DNA from: an uncultured Bacteroides sp.
GTDB taxonomy: Bacteria; Bacteroidota; Bacteroidia; Bacteroidales; Bacteroidaceae
Reading direction: 5' to 3'
Assembly: GCA_947074205.1 (NCBI GenBank)
Contig: CAMTOQ010000010.1
Coordinates: 1-64,000 of the forward strand
DNA length: 64,000 nt
The notes under the pieces were generated by a model that worked only from the letters and a program-made list of their open reading frames with translations, ran no database searches and was not told the origin of the DNA. Positions 47,996 through 56,527 of the stretch are shown piece after piece (the stretch's first letter is position 1; every line of letters starts with the position of its first letter). A program made the translations under genes and the position numbers.

Positions 47996-48049
47996 CAGAA
48001 GCAAAGTTGGTGGTTTAAAGGGGAAATTCTTTGCTTTTGAAATAAATAA

Positions 48050-48634
48050 TTAATCGATTACACCGATCTCCTTCAACCAGTTATCCACACCTTTGCTTCT
48101 GCGGATAGCTGCATCTATATCAGCTTTGGGTTTGTGTCCACGTACTGTAAGCCCTTTCAAGAACTGGGCATTAGGCTGCACCTTCTCCATATCAACGAAG
48201 CAGCGCGCTTCGCCTCCGCCACCATGGGTTGCAAAAGGCACAATAGTCTTGCCAGAAAAGTCGTTATCTGTAAGGAAAGTCAACACGGGAGGCGCCATTG
48301 TGCTCCACCAGTTTGGAGTGCCAACAAAAATAATATCATAATCACCAAGATTTGCAGGAACAGGTTTGATCTGCGGCTTTACACCTGCATTAATCTCTTT
48401 CTTAGCCTGATCGACACACTTATTATAGTCGCTAGGATATGGTTCGACTACATCTATCTGATAAAGGTCGGCGCCAGTTTTTTCTTGAATATAGTTCGCT
48501 AATGTTTCAGTATTCTTGCCTTCGGACCAAGAGTAGTAGACAACAAGAATCTTCTTATTCTTGTCAGATGCATGTGCATTAAGACTCATCATAAACAAAC
48601 AGATTAAAAGGGTGATGTACTTTAGTGCTTTCAT
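48050..48634 (-). CDS. Exported flavodoxin
   Basis: A 194-aa protein with an N-terminal signal peptide (residues 1-22, LLICLFMMSLNAHA) ahead of a complete flavodoxin domain. FMN-binding features are the phosphate loop VVYYSWSEGKNTETLA, the isoalloxazine loops GTPNWWSTMAPPV and PFATHGGGGEARCF. Cytoplasmic flavodoxins lack such a signal, so this one should work in the periplasm, where redox partners are unknown. It lies downstream of nrdG on the same strand with a 128-bp gap. Confidence 0.88.
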   Translation of the reverse strand: MKALKYITLLICLFMMSLNAHASDKNKKILVVYYSWSEGKNTETLANYIQEKTGADLYQIDVVEPYPSDYNKCVDQAKKEINAGVKPQIKPVPANLGDYDIIFVGTPNWWSTMAPPVLTFLTDNDFSGKTIVPFATHGGGGEARCFVDMEKVQPNAQFLKGLTVRGHKPKADIDAAIRRSKGVDNWLKEIGVID

Positions 48635-48762
48635 TTTTTTTTGATTTACAAGTAAAAAAAATCTTCTCCTATCTTATAGATGCAAAGATAGAAGAAGACA
48701 AAACCACTGACAGTAAACAAATTACTGTTTGTTGTATATAAATTACAGAAAAAGCAAAAACA

Positions 48763-49221
48763 TCAACGCAAACAAATGATACGCTGATTGCTACTGCCTC
48801 TAAAGGAGAGCCTTGGGTCGTGAAGAGATTGGTCGAAACGCCCATCTACCAACACATCGATATAGGGCAGTACGGCAGATAGTTTAGAATCCGCCTGAAG
48901 TTGTTCTAAAGTGTAGCCCGTATAACACCAAATATTTTGTTGGGTTGCCTCTTTGATACGCTTCATCAATAAGAGAAGCTCTTCGGGGTGATAAAATGGA
49001 TCTCCACCCGAGAAAGTAACGCCATCAAGCAAAGGGTTAGCATTGATTTCTGCGATTATCTCCTCTACCCGTCCCTGGGTCAACTCCTCGCCAGCGGCAG
49101 GATTCCAGCTAGAGGGGTTGTGACACCCAGGGCAACGATGAGTACATCCCGCTAAATATATTGCATAGCGAAAGCCCTCACCGTCGACAATTGTTTCGGG
49201 ATAAGTATAGAGTAAGTTCAT
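48763..49221 (-). CDS. nrdG: Anaerobic ribonucleotide reductase activating protein
   Basis: A 152-aa radical-SAM activase that generates the glycyl radical on NrdD. The 4Fe-4S cysteines are Cys26, Cys30 and Cys33 (C-x3-C-x2-C in [12 protein letters not shown]). GVTFSGGDP is the SAM-binding GGD/E-type motif. It follows nrdD by 3 bp and shares the cobalamin-riboswitch transcript. Confidence 0.96.
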   Translation of the reverse strand: MNLLYTYPETIVDGEGFRYAIYLAGCTHRCPGCHNPSSWNPAAGEELTQGRVEEIIAEINANPLLDGVTFSGGDPFYHPEELLLLMKRIKEATQQNIWCYTGYTLEQLQADSKLSAVLPYIDVLVDGRFDQSLHDPRLSFRGSSNQRIICLR

Positions 49222-49224
49222 CGA

Positions 49225-51618
49225 TTACAGATGCTTCACACGGTCGTTTTCTTCGGCACGTTTGGCCGAGTTCCAAGAGTTGAGGTCGCCGGTAAGATAG
49301 CCGGTGATGCGACGCATACGTAGAATATTCTCGCTGCGACATACAGGACATTTATCATAAATCACCCCTTTATAGCCACATGCATTACAAGTATCTACAG
49401 GGTGGTTGATAGAACCATAGCCTATACCTTCATCGTGCATCACTTTTACAATCTTTGCAATAGCACGTACATTCTTTTGCGCCTCACCATCAAGCTCCAC
49501 ATAGGTGATGTGGCCACCCTTAGTAATAGCATGAAAAGGAGCTTCACGCTTAATCTTCTCAACAATAGAAACTGACTCTTTGACATCTACATGGAACGAG
49601 TTGACATAATAGTCGCGATCGGTAACCCCAACTATTGCACCATACTTACGACGGTCCATACGGGTAAATCGGCCCGATAGTCCCTCAGCAGGCGTAGCTA
49701 GCACCGAATAATTCAAGCTGTATTTTGCTTTAGCCTCATTGGCTACCTCGTTCATCACTTGAATGGCTTCATAGAGCGTGTTCCAAGACTTGTCGTTCTT
49801 AGCGTGTCCGGCGCCATATATAGCTACCATCGCATTGTGTCCACCAATAAAACCAATACCCAGTGTACCACTGCGAAGTATATCGCCTACCTCATCATTG
49901 GCTTCTAGTTCTTCGCCACCCTTCCACACATTGTTGGCCATCATAAATGGGAACTGTCTAGCCAATGCAGTGCGCTGATATTCGTAGCGTGTATGAAGTT
50001 GCTCTACCACAAGCTCCGCTTTCTCGCGAAGAGTAGTCAAGAAAATCTCAGTAGCTTTCTGTTCTACCGCATCCTTGTTTGTGGCATCTTTTACTAAAGC
50101 TTCGGCTTTGATGCGAGCTTCAATGGCCAATCGAGGCATGTTGATGGTAGTAAACGAAAGGTTACCACGTCCTAAAGATGTTTTCTCGCCAGCCACATTC
50201 TCGAACACGCGTGTACGACAACCCATAGTAGCCAGTTCATAGCGGTAGCGTTGCGGATCGGTTGCATCCCACTTCTCGTGCTGGTTGTAGGGAGTATCTA
50301 AGAACATGAAGTTAGGGAAAAGCGCCTTGGCTGTGGTGTGACAAGCCTTTAAGAAAAGGTCAAAGTTGGGCGCCTTGAACTGCATCTTACCACTTTCGGC
50401 AGCAGCAAAGTCGGTCATTGCTTTAGCATAATCCTCGTCAGTATAAGATACACCCTCTTTTATCTTGAATATCTGTATAGGGAAAACGGGTACTTCGCCA
50501 CGTGCACCAAGTCCTTCGATAGTGGTTATAAGCAATTCTTCGATAACCATACGTCCTTCTGGAGAGGTATCGGTACCATAGTTAATAGAGCTGAACACCA
50601 CCTGATTACCTCCACGCGAATGCATGGTGTTGAGGTTATGAATAAATCCTTCCATGGCTTGGTGAGTATCTTTTCTAGTGAGCTGATAGGCTTTATTGAT
50701 TACCGTACGAAGAGGAGTTTCGCTTATTTCTACAGATATAGAAGCAAGGCCAGTGCGCAAGTTTTCACACTCAACCTTAGTAGGCTCGATTGAGCCTAAG
50801 TGTTGCTCTACCAAGGAACTAATTTTCTTCTCTTCTACAGCAAGACCATTCTCCATCTCTGCATAGAAAGCGATGAGCGAAGCTAAATGCTTGCGGAAAG
50901 ATTTGGCAACACCTTTCGCCATAAAGAAGTCGAAAGCAGGTATCGACTGACCACCGTGTTGTTCGTTCTGATTGGTTTGGAATACAATTGTGGCTAGCGT
51001 GGCGTAGCTTTGAATACCTTGAGGGGTACGGATGCTACCGTTTTTAGTGCGGAAGCCGCGTTCAAAGATATCTTCTAGATCGTATTGGATACAAGTAGTT
51101 GTCTTAGTAGGATAATAATCCAAGTCGTGTATATGAATATCACCCAACTGATGAGCCTCAGCATAAGCTTTAGGCAGAAGATATTTATAAGTATAATCTT
51201 TTGTAACCTCCGAAGCAAAAGTCATCATCTGTCCGGCTGGTGTGTGACTACTCATGTTGGCATTGCTTAGATTGACATCGTTCTTATCAATAGCTACAAT
51301 ACCATCCATCACTTGTTTCATCTGCGTCTTCTTGTCGCGCTCTGTATTGCGCCACTCACGATAGATGATATACTTCTTTGCCACTTCAGGACATTCGCGC
51401 ATCAACTCGCTTTCTACTAGGTCTTGAATCTCTTCTACAGAGATAGTAGGCTTGTTGAAGCGTTCGATGACACTCATTGTAATGTTGGCAATCATTGGTT
51501 GCTCACCAGCGACTCCTGTAGCTACAAAAGCTTTGCTAATAGCACTCTTGATCTTACTAATAGAGAAATCTTCTCTTTTACCATCACGTTTGATGATACA
51601 AATTTCCGCGTAGTTCAT
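49225..51618 (-). CDS. nrdD: Anaerobic (class III) ribonucleoside-triphosphate reductase
   Basis: Oxygen-sensitive enzyme making dNTPs anaerobically. In its 797 aa, an N-terminal ATP-cone (about 1-95) is followed by the ten-strand barrel. A C-terminal zinc site (CNACGYKG ... CPVC) precedes the glycyl-radical segment RRITGYLTGD, with Gly773 the likely radical site. A cobalamin riboswitch lies in its leader, so expression should fall when vitamin B12 is plentiful. A small hairpin (AACTTT/AAAGTT, 51619-51638) abuts the start codon and may form part of the expression platform. Confidence 0.97.
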   Translation of the reverse strand: MNYAEICIIKRDGKREDFSISKIKSAISKAFVATGVAGEQPMIANITMSVIERFNKPTISVEEIQDLVESELMRECPEVAKKYIIYREWRNTERDKKTQMKQVMDGIVAIDKNDVNLSNANMSSHTPAGQMMTFASEVTKDYTYKYLLPKAYAEAHQLGDIHIHDLDYYPTKTTTCIQYDLEDIFERGFRTKNGSIRTPQGIQSYATLATIVFQTNQNEQHGGQSIPAFDFFMAKGVAKSFRKHLASLIAFYAEMENGLAVEEKKISSLVEQHLGSIEPTKVECENLRTGLASISVEISETPLRTVINKAYQLTRKDTHQAMEGFIHNLNTMHSRGGNQVVFSSINYGTDTSPEGRMVIEELLITTIEGLGARGEVPVFPIQIFKIKEGVSYTDEDYAKAMTDFAAAESGKMQFKAPNFDLFLKACHTTAKALFPNFMFLDTPYNQHEKWDATDPQRYRYELATMGCRTRVFENVAGEKTSLGRGNLSFTTINMPRLAIEARIKAEALVKDATNKDAVEQKATEIFLTTLREKAELVVEQLHTRYEYQRTALARQFPFMMANNVWKGGEELEANDEVGDILRSGTLGIGFIGGHNAMVAIYGAGHAKNDKSWNTLYEAIQVMNEVANEAKAKYSLNYSVLATPAEGLSGRFTRMDRRKYGAIVGVTDRDYYVNSFHVDVKESVSIVEKIKREAPFHAITKGGHITYVELDGEAQKNVRAIAKIVKVMHDEGIGYGSINHPVDTCNACGYKGVIYDKCPVCRSENILRMRRITGYLTGDLNSWNSAKRAEENDRVKHL

Positions 51619-51660
51619 AACTTTAACTCCCGAAAGTTTTTAAATGGTTAATAGATTTGT

Positions 51661-51824
51661 TTTATCCGGCAGGTTTTCTGACTTATCCCTCCTCTGAACG
51701 CCTTCCCACATCAAAAAAGACACAGTGACCTTATGTTCAGATTCTTAAGAAATTACAGCAGCGGGTACTGTCCCCGATTTTCACGGTGTTCCCTCAAGAC
51801 TAAATCTCCTTTTAGCTCCGGCAT
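51661..51824 (-). ncRNA. Cobalamin (adenosylcobalamin-class) riboswitch upstream of nrdDG
   Basis: Read on the minus strand, the leader carries the conserved cobalamin-riboswitch blocks in order: GAGGGAACACCGTGAAAATC, CCCGCTGCTGTAA, the GGTCACTG B12-box region, GGGAAGGC and the terminal AAGTCAGAAAACCTGCC. A TATCTTTG -7 element at 51831-51838 is placed to start the RNA near 51824. The distance from the aptamer end to the nrdD start is about 43 bases, leaving room for an expression platform. The family is certain by motif order; the mode (translational or terminating) is not resolved. Confidence 0.93.
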
Positions 51825-51830
51825 TTGTTG

Positions 51831-51838
51831 CAAAGATA
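51831..51838 (-). promoter_or_regulatory. -7 element (TATCTTTG) for the riboswitch-nrdDG transcript
   Basis: Exact TAnnTTTG match on the minus strand immediately before the riboswitch. A TTG lies 22 bp further upstream. Confidence 0.55.
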
Positions 51839-52112
51839 GATGATTATAAGATATACTCTTCAATATTTAACACTATAATTTGGACAACTTATCTTTCTCT
51901 CTGATAATTAAAGTTTTCCGTTTCGGATAACTTCTCTATCATTTTTGAGTTAATAAATAAACATTTACCATCACAGTTGTTGCATTTAGCTTTTTCTTTA
52001 TTATACCAATGTTTTGATCTAATGAAAAAGCTAATAAAGAAAAAAAGCTGTCCGAGAACTTAATCTCGAACAGCTTATCTTATATAAATCTGAATAAGTT
52101 TATTCTAAACTA
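51839..52112. other. Spacer between the riboswitch promoter and the FadL-type gene
   Basis: AT-rich, with no credible ORF. The only interpretable element is the terminator of the outer-membrane protein gene at 52038-52076. Confidence 0.5.
52038..52076 (-). terminator. Rho-independent terminator of the FadL-type gene
   Basis: On the minus strand AAGCTGT-x-CGAGA pairs with TCTCG-x-ACAGCTT, followed by TTTTTTCTTTA. Confidence 0.8.
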
Positions 52113-53576
52113 TTAGAAGCGATAATCAACCCCTATACCAAACACTTTATTGGTACGAGTGTACTTATCTTGTCCTTTCATCTTTACTGCTTGTGCAATA
52201 GTTGATGGAATACCTAGAGCTTCTAGCTTATTAGTCATATAGTTGTAGTCATCCATATTCTTTGTATAAGTATCATACTTTGTCCAGAAGTAAGCGATAT
52301 TCAACTGAAGCTTAGGTGTTATATTAAATCCTGCACCCAAACCATAAGAGTAAGAGCTAACAGCAAAGCTCATATCTGATTGATAGTCGTCTTGCACACC
52401 ATACTTAGTACGTTGCATACCAGCACTTACCTGCAACCACTTCATTACATTCCACGACACACCACCTAAGTACTCGTTCGTACCCTTTCCGGCATATTGT
52501 TCTTTACCATTCGCCATTCTTGCGTTTGAGTCAAAGAAGTGATGATATCCCACAGCCAATTGTACCTCTGGAATAGGATTGTATGAAGCACCAATCGACA
52601 AGAACGAAGGAATATCGTGCGGAGTATTTACACCATGATCATAATCCTTAAAGCCGGTTGTATTGACAGATGTATTGTTTTCAATATTTAGGTTAGTTCT
52701 AAATTCATATTTTACACCCACGTTCCATTTGCCCATTTTAAAGTCGGCACCAAGTATTGGAGTGATACCCCATCCTTTTTGCTTGCAATCTACCTCCTTG
52801 TCAGCAGTAGCACCTGCCAACATCTCAACAGAACTTTTATAGGCTGCAGGCACCTCGTTGGCCAATTGTCCAAAAGCTTGGGGAGCACTTACCATTGCAT
52901 CACTACCAGCAAAACCTATTTGAATGTCGCGAAGATAGCCTGTATATTTATTGCTCACATAGTTCATACGTCCACCTGCAAAAACAGACAAGTAATCGGT
53001 AACCTTATAGGTTGCACCCAACTGTAGACCAAAAATATATTGACGACCCTGCATATAGCTATCTACAGAGTATTTATCAATCTTTGGAATATCCAATCCT
53101 GGTAATAGTCCACTCATTGTGTTGGCAATAATGGGCACCATAGAAACGATAGATTCGAATGAACCTAAACCATCATTAAAAGTAGCCTTACCACCACCAC
53201 CACTGATTGAGAAGTTTCCGGCAAGACTCCATTTATCGGTTACATAAGCCCCGTATACACTAGGAATAAAAGGCGCAGAGGCTTCACCTTTATAATGTTT
53301 TGTCTCTTGCTGACCATTCATCGCAAATGGTGCAAACGTACTAATAATCTTACGAGTTTGATAAGCACTCTGACCATTTAGGGAGAAATGCCATCCTTTT
53401 TCCATAAAGGCTATACCAGCAGGGTTAGAATAAACTGCGTCAATTTCAGTGGAAGCATTTCTTGCTAACATACGCAAAAACAATACGTGCTGATTGGTAT
53501 TCGTAAGAAGACCACCCGCAAATGTTGGAATTGAAACGATAAGCATTACGATGCTAAGCCATGTAATTTTTTTCAT
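52113..53576 (-). CDS. OmpP1/FadL/TodX-family outer-membrane protein
   Basis: Predicted 14-strand outer-membrane barrel that passes hydrophobic compounds. Residues 1-20 form a signal peptide (LIVSIPTFAGG). The mature N-terminal hatch contains the family's NPA motif in VYSNPAGIAFM. Alternating amphipathic strands run to a C-terminal GVDYRF, the aromatic-ending barrel signal. At 487 aa it is in the usual range. It is monocistronic with a canonical promoter, and a 9-bp inverted repeat overlaps the -33 region. The natural substrate is unknown. Confidence 0.88.
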   Translation of the reverse strand: MKKITWLSIVMLIVSIPTFAGGLLTNTNQHVLFLRMLARNASTEIDAVYSNPAGIAFMEKGWHFSLNGQSAYQTRKIISTFAPFAMNGQQETKHYKGEASAPFIPSVYGAYVTDKWSLAGNFSISGGGGKATFNDGLGSFESIVSMVPIIANTMSGLLPGLDIPKIDKYSVDSYMQGRQYIFGLQLGATYKVTDYLSVFAGGRMNYVSNKYTGYLRDIQIGFAGSDAMVSAPQAFGQLANEVPAAYKSSVEMLAGATADKEVDCKQKGWGITPILGADFKMGKWNVGVKYEFRTNLNIENNTSVNTTGFKDYDHGVNTPHDIPSFLSIGASYNPIPEVQLAVGYHHFFDSNARMANGKEQYAGKGTNEYLGGVSWNVMKWLQVSAGMQRTKYGVQDDYQSDMSFAVSSYSYGLGAGFNITPKLQLNIAYFWTKYDTYTKNMDDYNYMTNKLEALGIPSTIAQAVKMKGQDKYTRTNKVFGIGVDYRF

Positions 53577-53605
53577 CTATTTGATATTTGTTTTTATATT
53601 GGCCG

Positions 53606-53635
53606 CAAATATACGACTAAATTGCACACCCACAA
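53606..53635 (-). promoter_or_regulatory. Promoter of the FadL-type gene (TTG-N19-TATATTTG)
   Basis: On the minus strand TTG (53633-53635) and TATATTTG (53606-53613) are spaced by 19 bp, 30 bp before the start codon. Confidence 0.6.
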
Positions 53636-53650
53636 TAGCAATGTGCAATT
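53620..53650. promoter_or_regulatory. Candidate operator: AATTGCACA / TGTGCAATT inverted repeat
   Basis: Perfect 9-bp half-sites at 53620-53628 and 53642-53650 with a 13-bp spacer straddle the -33 element of the FadL promoter. The placement suits a dimeric repressor. No candidate regulator is encoded beside it. Confidence 0.4.
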
Positions 53651-53851
53651 ATTCGAACTAAACAAGCATATTCCTTAACAAAACGAAAGTTTCATTTGCA
53701 ACAAATAGACTCAAACAAGCAGAATAGCGAGACAACTATTTAAATCGGCAAGCAGTGCTAAAGAGTAAAAACACACGTATTCTCAACTCTTTTCTAAAAA
53801 TATCGCAACGACAAAATCTACCTAAATTTACAAGCCCAATAAATTATTTAC

Positions 53852-53859
53852 TATTTTTG
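53852..53859 (+). promoter_or_regulatory. -7 element (TATTTTTG) for the MBL-DUF4468-VOC genes
   Basis: TAnnTTTG match 53 bp before the start. The upstream TTTA at 53827-53830 is a weak -33 at 21 bp. Confidence 0.4.
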
Positions 53860-53911
53860 TCGCATACTACAATCTTAGTAAATAACTAAAACTAAACGCA
53901 TAAGTTAGGCT

Positions 53912-54643
53912 ATGACACTAGATTACTTATATAATAGTGGCTTTGGGATGGAGTTTGATGGTTTTACAATCATTATCGACTATTATAAAGACTCATCAGA
54001 TAAACTTCACAATAAAGGGCTTGTGCACGACTACCTTTTAGATCGTCCGGGTAAACTTTATGTATTATGTTCGCATATCCATCCCGATCACTTCAATCCC
54101 GAAATACTATCGTGGCGAGACAAACGCCCCGACATCATTTACATTCTTTCAAAAGATATTCTCATTGGTGGCAAAGCTAAACCCGATGATGCTATTTTCC
54201 TAGATAAAGGGGAGGTGTATAAAGATGAGACATTAAGTATAGAAGCTTGCGGCTCCACCGATGTGGGCATCTCCTTCCTAATGAACATAAACGGTAAAAG
54301 CATCTTTCACGCCGGCGATTTAAACAATTGGAACTGGTGCGACGAATCGACCTCTGAGGAAATTGATGAAGCCAACCGCTTCTTCTTATCTGAGCTCAAT
54401 TACCTTTATCAACGTTCACCATCTATCGATCTGGTTCTTTTTCCGGTCGACAAAAGACAAGGAAGCGATTATATGAAGGGAGATAAACAGTTTGTAGAAA
54501 AGATTAAAACCGGAATATTTGTGCCGATGCATTTTGGCGAAAACTATGCCGCAGCCAACAACTTTAAACAATTTGCCGAACAACATGGCTGCAAGTTTAT
54601 CGAGATAAACTATAGGGGTGAACAATTTGAAATTACTATTTAA
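53912..54643 (+). CDS. Metallo-beta-lactamase-fold hydrolase
   Basis: A 243-aa cytoplasmic protein. The metal-binding motif HIHPDH is at 55-60 (HxHxDH), and a second metal aspartate lies in FHAGDLNNWNW. A later histidine in FVPMHFGENY completes the site. The text resembles the UlaG/YcjI-like group of MBL hydrolases rather than beta-lactamases. The DUF4468 gene begins 14 bp downstream, so they are probably co-transcribed. The substrate is unknown. Confidence 0.85.
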   Translation: MTLDYLYNSGFGMEFDGFTIIIDYYKDSSDKLHNKGLVHDYLLDRPGKLYVLCSHIHPDHFNPEILSWRDKRPDIIYILSKDILIGGKAKPDDAIFLDKGEVYKDETLSIEACGSTDVGISFLMNINGKSIFHAGDLNNWNWCDESTSEEIDEANRFFLSELNYLYQRSPSIDLVLFPVDKRQGSDYMKGDKQFVEKIKTGIFVPMHFGENYAAANNFKQFAEQHGCKFIEINYRGEQFEITI

Positions 54644-54657
54644 AAACGAATTATATT

Positions 54658-55743
54658 ATGAAGAACCTAAAGTTGATTTTAGGAGTATGTATGCTACTTC
54701 TACCATTTGTAGGCCTAACTGCACAAAATAACAACGACGATCCCGACGAAAGCTTATATCTTGTTGGTGCTGTGCCAGAAAAGGAGGGCAAGGTAGTCTT
54801 CTCTCGCGAATTCAGTATTCCCGGCATGACAAAGCAACAAGTTTACGACCGTATGTTGAAATGGATGGAAACACGCTTGAAAGAGAACGACAACGCGGCG
54901 AGTCGCATTGTTTTCCAAAATCCCGAGAAAGGAGTAATAGCGGGGCGCGGCGAGCAATGGCTTTTATTCCGTTCAACAGCCCTTTCTCTAGACAGAGCTT
55001 GGATGACTTACCAACTTACAGTGGAGTGTAAACCTGAATTTTGCACTGTACTCGTAGAAAAAATCCGTTATACTTATCGCGAAGACGAAAGATATAACGC
55101 TGACGAATGGATTAATGATGAGTTTGCACTAAATAAAACAAAAACAAAAATCATCAGAGGGGTAAGCAAATGGCGCATCAAAACTGTAGACTTCGCTAAC
55201 GATGTATTCAAAAGTGCAGCTCTTGCACTAAGTGTGGCCGATATTGAGGAAGTGGCACAAAAGAAAACACCAGAGCGCCAACAACAAACAGGACCGGTGG
55301 TGATAACTCAAATAGCTACACCTAGTGTTCCTACTGCACCGGTGGAGGTTCCTGCTGTAGTTTCTACTCCTATCGCTACAAACAATACATTAAAAGAGAT
55401 TGCACCAAGCCAATTACCCGACAACTGTATTAAAGCTAGCGAAGGCAAGATTGTGATCGCCATTGGCAAAGATCAATTCAATCGTAGCATGATGACTGCA
55501 GATGCAGGCGGCTCTATCGTCAATATCGAAGACACCCCTGCCATGATGTGCACACTTGCGCCCGACCAGCCTTACGAAGCGCTCGAAAAAGCACAGACTT
55601 ACACCGTTATGTTCTACCCTACTGGGCAAGACGAACCAAGCGTTGTGCTGCAATGCGAAAAGATGAATATTAATCAGACCTATATCCCTGGTGTTCCACG
55701 TTCCTACTTTGGCAAAATAGTAAAGACTGAGATTAGAAAATAG
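54658..55743 (+). CDS. DUF4468 (TBP-like fold) exported protein
   Basis: A 361-aa protein with a signal peptide (residues 1-22, LLLPFVGLTAQ). Residues 45-130 match DUF4468 (VVFSREFSIPGMTKQQVYDRMLKWM ... YQLTVECKPEFCTVLVEKIRY), a family common in Bacteroidetes exported proteins. A low-complexity P/T/V linker follows at about 215-245, and then a C-terminal domain of about 110 residues that I do not recognise. Function unknown. It lies between the MBL and VOC genes in a likely operon. Confidence 0.8.
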   Translation: MKNLKLILGVCMLLLPFVGLTAQNNNDDPDESLYLVGAVPEKEGKVVFSREFSIPGMTKQQVYDRMLKWMETRLKENDNAASRIVFQNPEKGVIAGRGEQWLLFRSTALSLDRAWMTYQLTVECKPEFCTVLVEKIRYTYREDERYNADEWINDEFALNKTKTKIIRGVSKWRIKTVDFANDVFKSAALALSVADIEEVAQKKTPERQQQTGPVVITQIATPSVPTAPVEVPAVVSTPIATNNTLKEIAPSQLPDNCIKASEGKIVIAIGKDQFNRSMMTADAGGSIVNIEDTPAMMCTLAPDQPYEALEKAQTYTVMFYPTGQDEPSVVLQCEKMNINQTYIPGVPRSYFGKIVKTEIRK

Positions 55744-55788
55744 CAACAGAGAAATAAACCTATTCAATTTACATATAATATAGAAACA

Positions 55789-56166
55789 ATGGAAATCAAA
55801 AGTAAATTTGACCACTTTAACATCAATGTAACCGACCTTGAACGCAGCATTGCGTTCTACCAAAAAGCGTTGGGCTTGAACGAACACCACCGTAAAGAAG
55901 CGGCTGACGGTTCTTTCGTACTTGTTTACCTTACAGATGGCGTAAGCCCGTTTATGCTTGAGCTTACCTGGCTTCGCGATCACAAAGAAGCTTATGAACT
56001 AGGCGAGAACGAAAGCCACCTCTGCTTCCGCTTAGCAGGCGACTATGATGCAATTCGCGAATACCACCGCGAAATGGGTTGTGTATGTTTTGAGAATACA
56101 TCTATGGGACTCTACTTCATTAACGACCCAGACGACTACTGGATTGAAGTATTGCCACAGAAATAA
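55789..56166 (+). CDS. VOC-family protein, glyoxalase I-like
   Basis: A 125-aa single-module glyoxalase/bleomycin-resistance fold. Candidate metal ligands are His9 (FDHFNINV), the Glu in PFMLELTW, the His in ESHLCFRL and the Glu in YWIEVLPQK, which is the complete four-ligand set of glyoxalase I. It is therefore a candidate lactoylglutathione-lyase-like enzyme, though Bacteroides lacks ordinary glutathione metabolism and the thiol partner is uncertain. A strong terminator follows. Confidence 0.83.
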   Translation: MEIKSKFDHFNINVTDLERSIAFYQKALGLNEHHRKEAADGSFVLVYLTDGVSPFMLELTWLRDHKEAYELGENESHLCFRLAGDYDAIREYHREMGCVCFENTSMGLYFINDPDDYWIEVLPQK

Positions 56167-56170
56167 AAAG

Positions 56171-56219
56171 AAACCGCCTTTCGGAACGAAGAAAATGCTC
56201 TTCAACCGAAAGGCGGTTT
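56171..56219. terminator. Terminator after the VOC gene
   Basis: A perfect 14-bp stem, AAACCGCCTTTCGG with CCGAAAGGCGGTTT, between convergent genes. Confidence 0.85.
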
Positions 56220-56245
56220 AGTTTATCAGTACAACGAAGCAACTA

Positions 56246-56428
56246 TCATTTACGACGACTCGCACGCTTACGACGAATTTCAGCCTTCATCTTAGCAGCG
56301 CCCGACCCATGAGTTCCTGTTATATAAGTCTTCTTTTTGGCTTTGGTTTTCACCTTATCATCCTCTTTTGGTCTCTCCTTTTTAGGTTTAAAGACAAGAC
56401 CTTCCATTATTACATCCTCTAGCTTCAT
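56246..56428 (-). CDS. Small basic protein of unknown function
   Basis: A 60-residue protein ending in a strongly basic tail (MKAEIRRKRASRRK), with KKTYITGTHGSGAAK before it. The longer frame that opens with TTG at 56467 is rejected. A minus-strand -7 box (TATCTTTG, 56465-56472) overlaps that codon, so transcription must start after it. The ATG at 56426-56428 is the first usable start. The tail suggests nucleic-acid binding or a ribosome-associated role, which is inference. It has no recognised family. Confidence 0.6.
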   Translation of the reverse strand: MKLEDVIMEGLVFKPKKERPKEDDKVKTKAKKKTYITGTHGSGAAKMKAEIRRKRASRRK

Positions 56429-56464
56429 CTCACTATCAATTTGATTATTTGATTTTTCCGTAGG

Positions 56465-56501
56465 CAAAGATAAAGTTTTTTCTGCTTATTCCCTATCTTT
56501 G
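56465..56501. promoter_or_regulatory. Divergent -7 elements for the basic peptide and methyltransferase
   Basis: TATCTTTG occurs on the minus strand at 56465-56472 and on the plus strand at 56494-56501, back to back. Both match TAnnTTTG exactly. -33 elements are not clear for either. Confidence 0.5.
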
Positions 56502-56527
56502 CTCATAAGAACAAATATGATTATCAA

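Larger units (their letters stand above)
53577..53911. other. Divergent spacer between FadL-type and MBL genes
   Basis: The 335 bp hold the FadL promoter with an inverted repeat at 53606-53650, then about 200 bp of AT-rich sequence, and a -7 element for the MBL gene at 53852-53859. No small gene is apparent. Confidence 0.5.

Noticed and set aside
55414..55983. 189-codon minus-strand ORF across the DUF4468 and VOC genes
   Set aside because: It is antisense to two supported genes with intact metal ligands and domain motifs. Its composition is not protein-like.
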